From assembly GCF_008830185.1 (NCBI RefSeq), contig NZ_WAGX01000004.1:558001-622000 (forward strand): 64,000 nt of DNA. Reading direction: 5' to 3'. The stretch is from Candidatus Galacturonatibacter soehngenii. Its GTDB lineage: Bacteria; Bacillota; Clostridia; Lachnospirales; Lachnospiraceae. The notes beneath the pieces were generated by a model, which was not told the origin of the DNA, did no database searches, and worked only from the letters and a program-made list of their open reading frames with translations. The position numbers and the translations under genes are program-made. Positions 51,731-60,491 of the stretch are shown here, piece by piece; the first letter of the stretch is position 1, and every line of letters begins with the position of its first letter.

Positions 51731-53077
51731 TTACCTTCCTTTTTCGGTCTCATATTCTTCCTGATTTTCAAAATATTCTTTCTCTTGAATCACTTCTTTA
51801 AAATAACAGATTCTTGCAAGCTCAATGGTATCTTTTGCCTGCTCTTCCTTTCTTGTAATATATTTCAAAAGATCATTGCGATTTACATTTTCAGAAAGGT
51901 AAAATAATTTTTTCCAAATGTCATTGGTATTAGATTGTTTCAATTGAAAACGATTCATTGCCTTGCAAAATGCATGATCAAAATCATTGATATTGATTTC
52001 ATCATCAATACTTGCTGCACATTCTAATAGTTCGTCAGAATTTTGTAAGGCTACCAACACTTTATCATTGGTGCTTGCAATCAGCTGATTGATTTCAAAA
52101 ATAAAACGTCTTGTCTTTTCGTCACACTCATAACTACCATCAAAACGTTGATATGCCCAATCTCCTTCACTGTAAGGCATTTGCAAATATGCGCAATTTT
52201 CCTGTATCATTTTTTGAGCAATTGCTAAAAGTGGCGTAAGATAGATTTCATCCATCCAATCCCGATGCAAACTGCCAGTTTTCTTTTTAATTCGTTGATA
52301 ATATTTTTTAAATGCGATAAATTCTACATTCTTATCCTTTTCCTCCTCCTGCAAGTATTCATCAATTCCAAGTACCATATTACAAGTACTCATCGTATTA
52401 TGAAAGTTTGCTTCTCCATGAACATAGTCATACCCAATTAGGTCATCATTTTTCGCATATAAATTTCGATATGTACTCGTATAATTAAAATTTAGCACAT
52501 AATCAGGTGCTAATTTAAAGATATCTGGATTATATACTTCAATCTCTAACTTTGCTACATAATCGGATAGATAGATTTCTAAGCTTCGAATCATTTTATT
52601 TAAATCTTCCAACAACATTTCTTTCTGATTCAATACTTGTTCTATATTTGATATGTATTCCTCCATAGAAGGCATCAAGCGTTTCATATTATCACAAACA
52701 TAATGAGGAATTTTAATTTGTTGCTTATCTTTATCCCGTTCATTCTTTATATAGGAAATAACGTATTCCATTACTTGAATCATGTTCGATATTTCCTTTT
52801 CAAAATCTATCCAGTTCACTCCCAATTCTTGTTGCTTTTCCAAAAAATAAGTAATCCAGATATTATTATGAACAAGCTCAAATAATTCAAGTTTCAGTTC
52901 CTTCCTCTCTTGGTTGTTACACAAATTTAGTAAGTACGAATCAAATTGACTCTTGCAAACGATTTCTTTCTCCTGAAAAAGTTCCAAAAAGCGGGTGACA
53001 AACATAAGAAAGTCACTATACTTTGTTGGTAGTTCATGCTCTAAATCAAAACCATTTCCTAAAACAAGTATATCCAT
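51731..53077 (-). CDS. AbiH family phage abortive-infection-like protein
   Basis: A 448-residue protein. The N-terminal motif LVLGNGFDLEHELPTKYSDF is the AbiH signature. WIDFEKEIS, the central DYVLNFNYTSTY and YDYVHGEANF also match the family, and the C-terminal part is helical. AbiH was described as a phage-exclusion protein of Lactococcus; its biochemical activity is not established here. No toxin-antitoxin partner is obvious next to it. The stop is 3 bp ahead of the SMP-30 gene. Ribosome binding site GAGGGG. Confidence 0.85.
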   Translation of the reverse strand: MDILVLGNGFDLEHELPTKYSDFLMFVTRFLELFQEKEIVCKSQFDSYLLNLCNNQERKELKLELFELVHNNIWITYFLEKQQELGVNWIDFEKEISNMIQVMEYVISYIKNERDKDKQQIKIPHYVCDNMKRLMPSMEEYISNIEQVLNQKEMLLEDLNKMIRSLEIYLSDYVAKLEIEVYNPDIFKLAPDYVLNFNYTSTYRNLYAKNDDLIGYDYVHGEANFHNTMSTCNMVLGIDEYLQEEEKDKNVEFIAFKKYYQRIKKKTGSLHRDWMDEIYLTPLLAIAQKMIQENCAYLQMPYSEGDWAYQRFDGSYECDEKTRRFIFEINQLIASTNDKVLVALQNSDELLECAASIDDEININDFDHAFCKAMNRFQLKQSNTNDIWKKLFYLSENVNRNDLLKYITRKEEQAKDTIELARICYFKEVIQEKEYFENQEEYETEKGR

Positions 53078-53107
53078 ATTTTCCCCTCTTTCTCTTTATA
53101 CATTCCC

Positions 53108-53995
53108 CTATTCATTCCTCTTTCGATATTCCCTTGGTGTACAATTATAAAACCGCTTAAACATTTTAGAAAAGTTACTAGTGCTATCAAACCCACAAAT
53201 GCTTGCTATTTCAATGATGTTTTTCGTAGAATCTTTTTGAAGCAATGTAGCAGCTTGCATTACTCTATATTTTAATAGATATTGCATGGGTGAAAGCTGA
53301 ATCGTTCTTTGAAAACAACGTAAACATTCTCTTTCTCCAATATCAGCAACCTTAGCAACCTCAGCCAAAGTAAGTCTCTCTGTAAAATGTTCATGTAAGA
53401 AATCAAGCATTTTTCGAATTCGTATATTATCTTGATTCTTTACTTCTTCTTTCACGCCAATTTCTTGCTTAAAATATTCATAAAGAGTAAAACATAAAAA
53501 AGAGAGATTATCTCTAACGATAAATTCATAGCCCGTTACATCACTTGCAAGCGCGTTAAATGCACGAACAAAGGATTCAATAACGAAATCTTGCTCGCTA
53601 AATACATATCCATCAAATGAACTACAGTTGATAAGTGGTTTTACATATTTGGTTGCAAATACACTTGTATCATTTCCTGTAATAAGTAACGGACTAAAGA
53701 CGAAAGAATGTAACTCACACTTAGGCTGTGCAATTGCATAATGAAGAACATTGGAGTTAATCGCAATGCAATCTCCTTCTTTTAGATCAAACGATTTGGT
53801 TGGTATTTTTAACTTTAACGCCCCTTTTTTTACAAAGGCAATTTCTATTTCTTCATGCCAGTGCCATGGTATACTATCTTGTGGATTATCAAAATACTCT
53901 GCTTTATATCCAGCACATGGAAATTCAGCACTTCCATGAGGTTGTAATTCTTTATTTTCACGATTTAAATTTAAGCCGCAATGAGAAAGTCCCAT
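53108..53995 (-). CDS. AraC-family regulator with N-terminal cupin
   Basis: A 295-residue regulator. A cupin sensor (WHWHEEIEIAFVKKGALKLK, about residues 42-61, and EGDCIAINSNVLHYA) is followed by helix-turn-helix motifs TLAEVAKVADIGERECLRCF and IIEIASICGFDSTSNFSKMF, ending NCTPREYRKR. Cupin AraC proteins respond to sugars or related small molecules. It is divergent to the MFS-PHP operon with a 115-bp shared region containing inverted repeats, so it probably controls that operon. Ribosome binding site AAAGGAGG. Confidence 0.9.
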   Translation of the reverse strand: MGLSHCGLNLNRENKELQPHGSAEFPCAGYKAEYFDNPQDSIPWHWHEEIEIAFVKKGALKLKIPTKSFDLKEGDCIAINSNVLHYAIAQPKCELHSFVFSPLLITGNDTSVFATKYVKPLINCSSFDGYVFSEQDFVIESFVRAFNALASDVTGYEFIVRDNLSFLCFTLYEYFKQEIGVKEEVKNQDNIRIRKMLDFLHEHFTERLTLAEVAKVADIGERECLRCFQRTIQLSPMQYLLKYRVMQAATLLQKDSTKNIIEIASICGFDSTSNFSKMFKRFYNCTPREYRKRNE

Positions 53996-54046
53996 TCCCT
54001 TCCTCCTTTCTGGTCGCTTTTGTTATATTATACGTCTAAATATATC

Positions 54047-54090
54047 TTGCATCAAGCGGTTTATGACGTTATTCTATTCATATGAATAAC
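54047..54090 (+). promoter_or_regulatory. Promoter and candidate operator of the MFS-PHP operon
   Basis: TTGCAT (54047-54052) and TATTCT (54070-54075) are spaced by 17 bp. The inverted repeat GTTATTC (54068-54074) / GAATAAC (54084-54090) overlaps the -10 and encloses the palindrome ATTCATATGAAT. A regulator-binding site is likely, with the divergent AraC gene as first candidate. Confidence 0.5.
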
Positions 54091-54110
54091 AAGATACATA
54101 GGAGGACAAC

Positions 54111-55298
54111 ATGATACAATTACTACTCGCAATTATTTACTTAGCATTTATTAGTTTAGGCTTACCAGACTCTCTTTTAGGCTCTGCTTGGCCGACAATG
54201 TATAAAGATTTTAACGTTCCTATTTCTTATGCGGGCGCGATTTCCATTATTATTGCTTTAGGAACTGTCGTATCAAGTCTGCAAAGCGACCGTCTAACCA
54301 AACGTTTTGGAACAGGTAAAGTAACCGCCATAAGTGTTGGCATGACCGCAGTGGCATTGTTTGGGTTTTCGATTAGTCCCTCCTTTTGGATGTTATGTCT
54401 TTGGGCAATTCCTTATGGACTTGGGGCTGGTAGTGTAGATGCTTCTCTTAATAATTATGTTGCGCTTCACTATGAAAGCCGCCATATGAGCTGGCTTCAT
54501 TGTATGTGGGGCGTTGGCGCTTCTCTTGGTCCTTATATTATGGCATATGCATTGACAGGAGGTAACAACTGGAATATGGGTTATCGCTATATTTCGTATC
54601 TACAAATCCTGTTAACGCTAATCTTATTGATTAGTTTACCGCTATGGAGCAAGCATTCAAAGACGAGCCATACTACTGACCAGACACCTTCTAATAAAGA
54701 AGTATTATCTTTAAAGCAAATCATAAGCATTCCTGGTGCAAAGGAAGTGATGCTTTCCTTTTTTTGTTACTGTGCCTTGGAACAAACCACTAGCTTGTGG
54801 GCAAGCAGCTATCTTGTATTACATAAGGGTTTAACAAGCACCATCGCCGCTGGTTATGCCAGTTTGTTTTTTATTGGCATAACAATTGGGCGTGCTGTTA
54901 GTGGATTTTTAACAATTAAATTAAACAACACACAAATGATTCGATTAGGTGAAGGTATTTTATTTACTGGGATTCTAGTCTTACTACTACCTTTTGGCAA
55001 TGGTAGTGCAATACTTGGTCTTTTATTAATTGGACTTGGCTGTGCACCTATATATCCTTGCATCATCCATTCTACACCAATGCATTTTGGTGCAGATAAG
55101 TCGCAAGCCATTATAGGTGTACAAATGGCTTGCGCCTATTTAGGAACCTGCCTGATGCCACCGCTTTTTGGCTTAATCGCTAACTATATTGCCGTTTCCC
55201 TGCTCCCAATTTACTTGCTTTTCTTATTGCTTTTTATGCTACTTATGTATGAAAAACTTATAAAAAATGTCAAAGGAGGGACGATTCATTATGATTGA
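54111..55298 (+). CDS. Major facilitator superfamily transporter
   Basis: A 395-residue 12-helix transporter. Family features include SDRLTKRFGTGK in the loop between helices 2 and 3, and a second-half loop. YGLGAGSVDASLNNYVALHY is typical of sugar-type MFS proteins such as the FucP/YbjJ-like branch. The substrate is not predictable. Its ATG follows AGGAGGACAAC. The downstream PHP gene overlaps its end by 8 bp. Confidence 0.9.
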   Translation: MIQLLLAIIYLAFISLGLPDSLLGSAWPTMYKDFNVPISYAGAISIIIALGTVVSSLQSDRLTKRFGTGKVTAISVGMTAVALFGFSISPSFWMLCLWAIPYGLGAGSVDASLNNYVALHYESRHMSWLHCMWGVGASLGPYIMAYALTGGNNWNMGYRYISYLQILLTLILLISLPLWSKHSKTSHTTDQTPSNKEVLSLKQIISIPGAKEVMLSFFCYCALEQTTSLWASSYLVLHKGLTSTIAAGYASLFFIGITIGRAVSGFLTIKLNNTQMIRLGEGILFTGILVLLLPFGNGSAILGLLLIGLGCAPIYPCIIHSTPMHFGADKSQAIIGVQMACAYLGTCLMPPLFGLIANYIAVSLLPIYLLFLLLFMLLMYEKLIKNVKGGTIHYD

Positions 55299-56175
55299 TT
55301 TACACATGCATAGTTCTTTTAGTAATGATGGGGAGTTAACCCCTCTTGCACTGCTTGATAAATGCTTAGCACAAGGGATTACAACATTTTCTATTACGGA
55401 TCATAATTGTGTCCGTGCCAATCAAGTGGAACAGATTGCAAAAGAAAAAGGGCTTACTTATATTACTGGTATCGAAATTGATTGTGTGTGCCACGGAGTT
55501 AATTTTCATGTATTAGGCTATAATATCAACTATCTTAGTAGTGATTTTGAGGAAATCGAACAAAATATTCGTTCTCAAGGTCTTAAAGTTTCTTTGGAAA
55601 TGCTTGAGAAAACGCAAGCATTAGGACTTCAAGTAACAGAAAATGAACTATGGGATCTTGCAAAGGATACCTATTGGTCTGAAACTTGGACAGGAGAAAT
55701 GTTTGCTGAAATATTACTAGCAAAAGAAGAATACAAAGACCACCCACTATTGCTTCCATACCGTGCAGGCCAAGTCAGAGGGGATAATCCTTATGTTAAT
55801 TTTTATTGGGATTACTACGCACAAGGGAAATCTTTGTATGTACCAATTTCCTATCCTCCAATGAATCAAATCATTGATTTGATTCATCAAAACAATGGTT
55901 ATGCGGTATTGGCACATCCTGGTGTTAATTTGAATGGAAAGGAATCACTGTTAGAAGAGATTGTCTCTCTTGGAATGGATGGAATCGAAGCTTTTAGTAG
56001 TTATCATACACCAACAAAAGCATATCAATATTATAACGAAGCCAAACGCTACCACTTATTTACAACCTGTGGCAGTGATTTTCACGGAAAAACAAAGCCT
56101 TCCATTGTACTTGGAGGACATGGAAGCTTGCTTCGTAAGGATGAATTAATAGAGCAAATAAAATTCTTATCATAA
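55291..56175 (+). CDS. PHP domain metal-dependent phosphoesterase
   Basis: A 294-residue PHP protein. The metal-binding motifs DLHMHSSFSND, SITDHN, AVLAHPG and GSDFHGK are in the right order, so a di- or trinuclear metal site should be intact. Members include histidinol phosphatase-like, TrpH-like (oligoribonucleotide/3',5'-bisphosphate) and other phosphoesterases; the substrate is unknown. The start was set at the ATG of MIDLHMHSS behind AGGAGG. It is the last gene of the MFS operon, ending at a terminator. Confidence 0.9.
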   Translation: MIDLHMHSSFSNDGELTPLALLDKCLAQGITTFSITDHNCVRANQVEQIAKEKGLTYITGIEIDCVCHGVNFHVLGYNINYLSSDFEEIEQNIRSQGLKVSLEMLEKTQALGLQVTENELWDLAKDTYWSETWTGEMFAEILLAKEEYKDHPLLLPYRAGQVRGDNPYVNFYWDYYAQGKSLYVPISYPPMNQIIDLIHQNNGYAVLAHPGVNLNGKESLLEEIVSLGMDGIEAFSSYHTPTKAYQYYNEAKRYHLFTTCGSDFHGKTKPSIVLGGHGSLLRKDELIEQIKFLS

Positions 56176-56194
56176 CACCTTTTCGTAATGGGTA

Positions 56195-56232
56195 AAAAAG
56201 CTTTTACGTTAATTATCTTGTAAAAGCTTTTT
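56195..56232. terminator. Bidirectional intrinsic terminator between the PHP and ureidopropionase genes
   Basis: A perfect 13-bp stem AAAAAGCTTTTAC / GTAAAAGCTTTTT encloses a 12-nt loop, with T-rich ends on both strands. It separates convergent operons. Confidence 0.85.
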
Positions 56233-56249
56233 AAAATTCCTTTCGTTTC

Positions 56250-57476
56250 CTACTCTTTATCAATATGTAAAATCGTATGCAACAATACATTTGCACCCTT
56301 TAAACAGTTTTCAACTGGTGTATATTCAATTTCACAATGACTGTGTCCTCCTACGCTTGGAACAAATATCATTGTAGTTGGAACTAAATCTATGACAAAC
56401 TGAGCATCATGCCCTGGTCCACTATAGATTCTTCGATTCGAATAACCAAATTCTCTGGCACTTTTTTCTACATAATCTACCAATTTTGAGGTAAAACTTA
56501 CCGTCCTACGAGACCATGCTTCCTCATAGCTTACTTTGCACTGTTCTACTACACTTGGTATTTTCTTAATAATAGTAAGTACTTGCTTAATTACCTCTGG
56601 ATCTTGATGTCTGGCATCTAATGTGAATTTTACTTCATCTGGAATAATCGTATGAATGTTTGGATGTGCAGATATTTTACCTGTTGTATAGACTAACTTG
56701 CTGTCTAACTGATCTAATTCATCATGAAGGTACTGAATGGTTTTTACAGCCGCATATAGAGCATCTTTACGGTATTTCATAGGAGTCGTTCCTGCGTGTC
56801 CAGCCTGACCTATAAAGGTAAATTCATAATTAATCATACCGCATACGCCTTCTACCACACCAATATCAATCCCCTCTGCTTCAAGCACTGGCCCTTGTTC
56901 AATATGAAGCTCTACCAGTGCCTTTGTCTTAGCTGGATTCATTCGATTTTTCTCTTCACCTTTAAAGCCACTTTCTTCTAGCGCTTGTGAAAAAGTATAG
57001 CCTTTTCTATCTTTTGCCTCTGATGCAAGCATAGCTGCTTTATCAAATTTACCGCAGATAACACCAGAAGACATCATGGCAGGTTCAAATCTTGCACCTT
57101 CTTCATTCGTCCACACTATAACAGTAATGGGATGCTTATGAGGAATCTTTTCTTTCACAATCGTTTCTGCTACTTCCATTGCTGTTAATACGCCTAGAAT
57201 TCCATCATAATTACCACCTTGTCGAACGGAATCCATATGAGAACCTGAAAAAATTGCAGGAAGATCCTCTGTCCCTGGTATGGTCGCATAAAGATTAGCC
57301 ATATCATCGGTTACAATAGAAGCCCCAATTGCCTCCATCCGTTTCACAAATTCGCATCTTGCAGCAATTGCTTCTTCAGATAAGGAAAATCTTGTAATGC
57401 CTCCTTTTCCCGTATCACCAAATTTGCTAAAAGTCTTAATTTTATCTTCCATTCTTTCATAACTACATTCTACCAT
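56250..57476 (-). CDS. Beta-ureidopropionase/N-carbamoyl amino acid amidohydrolase (M20 family)
   Basis: A 408-residue binuclear-metal amidohydrolase of the allantoate/ureidopropionate group. GSHMDSVRQGGNYDGILGVL (His and bridging Asp), WTNEEGARFEPAMMSSG (Glu pair) and LHIEQGPVLE are present, followed by the dimerisation domain and a final CEIEYTP segment. Allantoate amidohydrolase is a close relative, but the operon with dihydropyrimidinase and PreA makes N-carbamoyl-beta-alanine the most likely substrate. It completes uracil or thymine breakdown to beta-alanine or beta-aminoisobutyrate, CO2 and ammonia. Ribosome binding site AAGGAGG. Confidence 0.9.
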   Translation of the reverse strand: MVECSYERMEDKIKTFSKFGDTGKGGITRFSLSEEAIAARCEFVKRMEAIGASIVTDDMANLYATIPGTEDLPAIFSGSHMDSVRQGGNYDGILGVLTAMEVAETIVKEKIPHKHPITVIVWTNEEGARFEPAMMSSGVICGKFDKAAMLASEAKDRKGYTFSQALEESGFKGEEKNRMNPAKTKALVELHIEQGPVLEAEGIDIGVVEGVCGMINYEFTFIGQAGHAGTTPMKYRKDALYAAVKTIQYLHDELDQLDSKLVYTTGKISAHPNIHTIIPDEVKFTLDARHQDPEVIKQVLTIIKKIPSVVEQCKVSYEEAWSRRTVSFTSKLVDYVEKSAREFGYSNRRIYSGPGHDAQFVIDLVPTTMIFVPSVGGHSHCEIEYTPVENCLKGANVLLHTILHIDKE

Positions 57477-57519
57477 GTTACTTACCTCCTTCTATGTACA
57501 CTTTACGATAATTTTTTTA

Positions 57520-59028
57520 CTATTGCTCTTTCTTTTTTACTCTTGTTCCTGCCGATATGGCTTTTACTGGGCATACCAAAACGCACAGGTGACATCCAAC
57601 ACATTTTTTTGCATTCATGACAGGTTTTTTGGTATGTTCATCTTGTTTTAATGCTTGATGACCACCATCGTAACAAGACAGATAACACCTACCACAACCA
57701 ATGCATTTCATTCGATCAAATTTGGGATAGCAGATTGAATCTCTCTCTAGCTCCTCTGCAGATATGGTATGAACCAGTGCTTTCCCAACGATTTCTTTCA
57801 CATTACAAAAACCATGGGTACTTAAATAATATTGCATCCCTTCTATCATGTCATCAATAATACGATATCCATACTGCATAACCGAAGTGGTAACCTGAAT
57901 GTTTTCACAGCCAAGAGCCATGAATTCAAAGGCATCCCTCCATGTTTCAATACCTCCCATTCCACTCATTGGTATATCCATAAGTCCATTGTGTGCCTTC
58001 ATTGTTTGAATAAACCGAAGCGCAATTGGCTTTACAGCCTTTCCTGAATATCCTCCCACACTTGTTTTACCAACTACAAAAGGTCCTGATACAAAGCTAT
58101 CTAAATCTACATTCATAATACTTTTAATCGTATTAATGGCTGCGATTCCATTTGCCCCTGCCTGAACTGCTGCAAGAGCTGGTATTTCCATATTTCCAAT
58201 ATTTGGTGTCATTTTTGCCAAAATCGGAAGATGGGTACCTTTTCTCGTTGCTTTTGTATATGCCTCAACCAATTTTGGACTTTGCCCCACATCAGAACCC
58301 AAGCCGTCTGCCGCCATATGAGGACAGGAAAAGTTACATTCAATGATATCTGCTCCAGCCTCTGTTACTACTTTTGCAAGATAGGTCCATTCCTCCTCGG
58401 TCTGCCCCATAATGGAGGCAACAAATACTTTAGTCGGATAATCTCTTTTTAAATCTCTGATAAATGCAAGGTTTTCTTCCAATGTATGGTCTGAAATCTG
58501 CTCAATATTTTTAAAGCCTACAAATGGTACTGCTTCTTTTTTTAATGCATCAAATCTTGGCGATACTTCTTTTGGTACAAAGGTTCCAATGGTCTTAAAG
58601 GCAACTCCTGCCCAGCCCATATCAAAGGCTTTTGCTACCATTTCGTAATTACTTCCTACAACTGATGAAGAAAGAAAAAATGGGTTCTCACATGATACTC
58701 CGCAAAAATCTATGGATAAATCTACCTCTTTTCTCGTTATTTTCTCGTAGGTAGAAAGCTTTTCAAACATATCTGGTATTGGTACAGGTGCACCTACCTT
58801 ACCCTTAAGACAAGCCGCAACGCAAGGTGTATCAACGCAGCTTTGGCAAGGGGAACTAAGTGGTAAACGATTGATGGCACCAGCTTTATTGTCAAACCGA
58901 TAGCACCGAATTATTTTATCTATTTCAAGTTGATGAGGACAGGCTTTGGTGCAAGGCGCCTCATTGCATAAGAGACACCCACTTGCTTCCTCTAATAACG
59001 AAGTTTCTTTATATAAAAATTTACTCAT
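57520..59028 (-). CDS. preA: Dihydropyrimidine dehydrogenase PreA with extra N-terminal Fe-S module
   Basis: A 502-residue protein. Residues from about 100 match E. coli PreA (411 aa) over the FMN barrel, with [28 protein letters not shown]-like and ECNFSCPHM segments and [16 protein letters not shown]. The C-terminal ferredoxin pair is [12 protein letters not shown] and [12 protein letters not shown]. Residues 1-95 add an iron-sulfur module ([15 protein letters not shown] and [16 protein letters not shown]) like domain I of mammalian DPD or the GltD N-terminus, but the FAD/NADPH domains (PreT) are absent. It reduces uracil or thymine to the dihydro form, or runs in reverse. The electron partner is not in the operon. 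Confidence 0.92.
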   Translation of the reverse strand: MSKFLYKETSLLEEASGCLLCNEAPCTKACPHQLEIDKIIRCYRFDNKAGAINRLPLSSPCQSCVDTPCVAACLKGKVGAPVPIPDMFEKLSTYEKITRKEVDLSIDFCGVSCENPFFLSSSVVGSNYEMVAKAFDMGWAGVAFKTIGTFVPKEVSPRFDALKKEAVPFVGFKNIEQISDHTLEENLAFIRDLKRDYPTKVFVASIMGQTEEEWTYLAKVVTEAGADIIECNFSCPHMAADGLGSDVGQSPKLVEAYTKATRKGTHLPILAKMTPNIGNMEIPALAAVQAGANGIAAINTIKSIMNVDLDSFVSGPFVVGKTSVGGYSGKAVKPIALRFIQTMKAHNGLMDIPMSGMGGIETWRDAFEFMALGCENIQVTTSVMQYGYRIIDDMIEGMQYYLSTHGFCNVKEIVGKALVHTISAEELERDSICYPKFDRMKCIGCGRCYLSCYDGGHQALKQDEHTKKPVMNAKKCVGCHLCVLVCPVKAISAGTRVKKKEQ

Positions 59029-59044
59029 CTTATCACTCCAAACC

Positions 59045-60412
59045 TTATTTTTTTGGTTCTCGTTTTACATATTCTCCAAATCCTGGAGTTCCTACGAATT
59101 CACCCTCATCATACACCAATGTTCCTCTTACATAGGTCTGCACTGGATATCCCTTTACCTTGATTCCCTCCCATATGGTATGATCATAATCTGAATGCAT
59201 GTTATCAACAGAAATAGTAACGTCTTTATTTATGTCATAAATTACAATATCAGCATCTTTTCCAACGGTTAACGAACCCTTTTGACTGCATCCAAATATC
59301 TTTGCAGGATTGGTCGCACATAATTCCACTGCACGATTAAAGCTTATTTTTCCTTCATTTGCTTTGGATAACATATAAGGATATAAATTCTCTATCCCAG
59401 CACAGCCATTTGGAATCTTAGTAAAGTCATCTTTTCCCCAGTCTTTTTCATAGCTTTGAAACGGACAATGATCGGTTGCTACGGTGTCGATACTACCATC
59501 CATAATTGCCTTCCATAAAGCCTCTTGGCTTTCTTTGTTTTTCATTGGTGGAGAGCAAACAAAATTTCTTCCATCTTCTCTTTTGTATACGTCACAAGTA
59601 AATTCCAGATATTGAGGACAGGTTTCAATGTAAATATCATATCCCTCTCTTTTTGCCGCAACCGCTGCTTCCAGACCTTCTTTATCCGCCATATGTACAA
59701 TATATAAAGGTGCATCTACTGCTTTCGCCCAATGAACTGCTCTCTTATCTGCCTCTGCTTCCACATATTCTGGTCGACTTAAATAGTGATACCATGCAGA
59801 TGTTTTTCCTTCTGCTTTAAACTGGGAGATATTTAAGTCAATTACATCGGGATTTTCTGCATGAATGTTTGTGATTGCTCCTGTATCTTTTGCCTTTTTT
59901 AAGATGCGAACCAGTGTTCCATCATCTACCATCATGCCTTCTTTTTTATAAACAAGAAAACATTTAAAACTGGTTACACCAAAATCAACTGCTGCTTCAA
60001 ATTCATCTAAAATACTACCTTCATTTAAATCTGTAATACAACAGTGAAACGCATAATCTACACAGGCTTCGGGATCACACATGTCTTTTCTTTCTTGTAC
60101 GGTCTCAACGATTCCTCTTCCTTTTCTTTGAATTGGATAATCAAATACAGTCGTTACCCCGCCACACGCCGCGGCTCTTGTTCCTGATAGATATCCATCG
60201 GCTGAAACGGTTCCTCCAAATGGCATAGCCAAATGTGTATGGACATCAATTGCCCCTGGTAAAACAAGTTTTCCAAAAGCATTAACCACTTTCTTTGCAT
60301 CAACGAATAGGTCTGTTCCAATACAAACAATTTTTCCATCTTTTATTGCAATATCACCGACAAAGGACTCTTTTGCAGTGACAATTGTTCCATTCTTAAT
60401 TAATAAATCCAT
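59045..60412 (-). CDS. hydA: Dihydropyrimidinase (D-hydantoinase)
   Basis: A 455-residue amidohydrolase. The metal motif [15 protein letters not shown], the carbamylated lysine in SFKCFLVYK (about residue 148), [21 protein letters not shown] and the Asp of [14 protein letters not shown] are all present. It opens dihydrouracil to N-carbamoyl-beta-alanine. It lies between preA (16 bp downstream) and the binding lipoprotein (79 bp upstream). The N-terminal [17 protein letters not shown] is standard. Ribosome binding site AAGGAGG. Confidence 0.94.
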   Translation of the reverse strand: MDLLIKNGTIVTAKESFVGDIAIKDGKIVCIGTDLFVDAKKVVNAFGKLVLPGAIDVHTHLAMPFGGTVSADGYLSGTRAAACGGVTTVFDYPIQRKGRGIVETVQERKDMCDPEACVDYAFHCCITDLNEGSILDEFEAAVDFGVTSFKCFLVYKKEGMMVDDGTLVRILKKAKDTGAITNIHAENPDVIDLNISQFKAEGKTSAWYHYLSRPEYVEAEADKRAVHWAKAVDAPLYIVHMADKEGLEAAVAAKREGYDIYIETCPQYLEFTCDVYKREDGRNFVCSPPMKNKESQEALWKAIMDGSIDTVATDHCPFQSYEKDWGKDDFTKIPNGCAGIENLYPYMLSKANEGKISFNRAVELCATNPAKIFGCSQKGSLTVGKDADIVIYDINKDVTISVDNMHSDYDHTIWEGIKVKGYPVQTYVRGTLVYDEGEFVGTPGFGEYVKREPKK

Positions 60413-60433
60413 AGCGCATCCTCCTTACAATTT

Positions 60434-60490
60434 CGTGGGTGCGAATACACCCACGATTTGATTCTATAATAGGAAGTTTGATGAACTTCC
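60434..60490 (-). other. Two intercistronic hairpins between the binding protein and hydA
   Basis: GGAAGTT / AACTTCC (60472-60478 and 60484-60490) starts right after the binding-protein stop. CGTGGGTG / CACCCACG (60434-60441 and 60448-60455) follows 16 nt later, and hydA starts 21 nt beyond. No U-tract follows either. A role in mRNA stability or partial attenuation is likely. Confidence 0.55.
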
Positions 60491-60491
60491 C

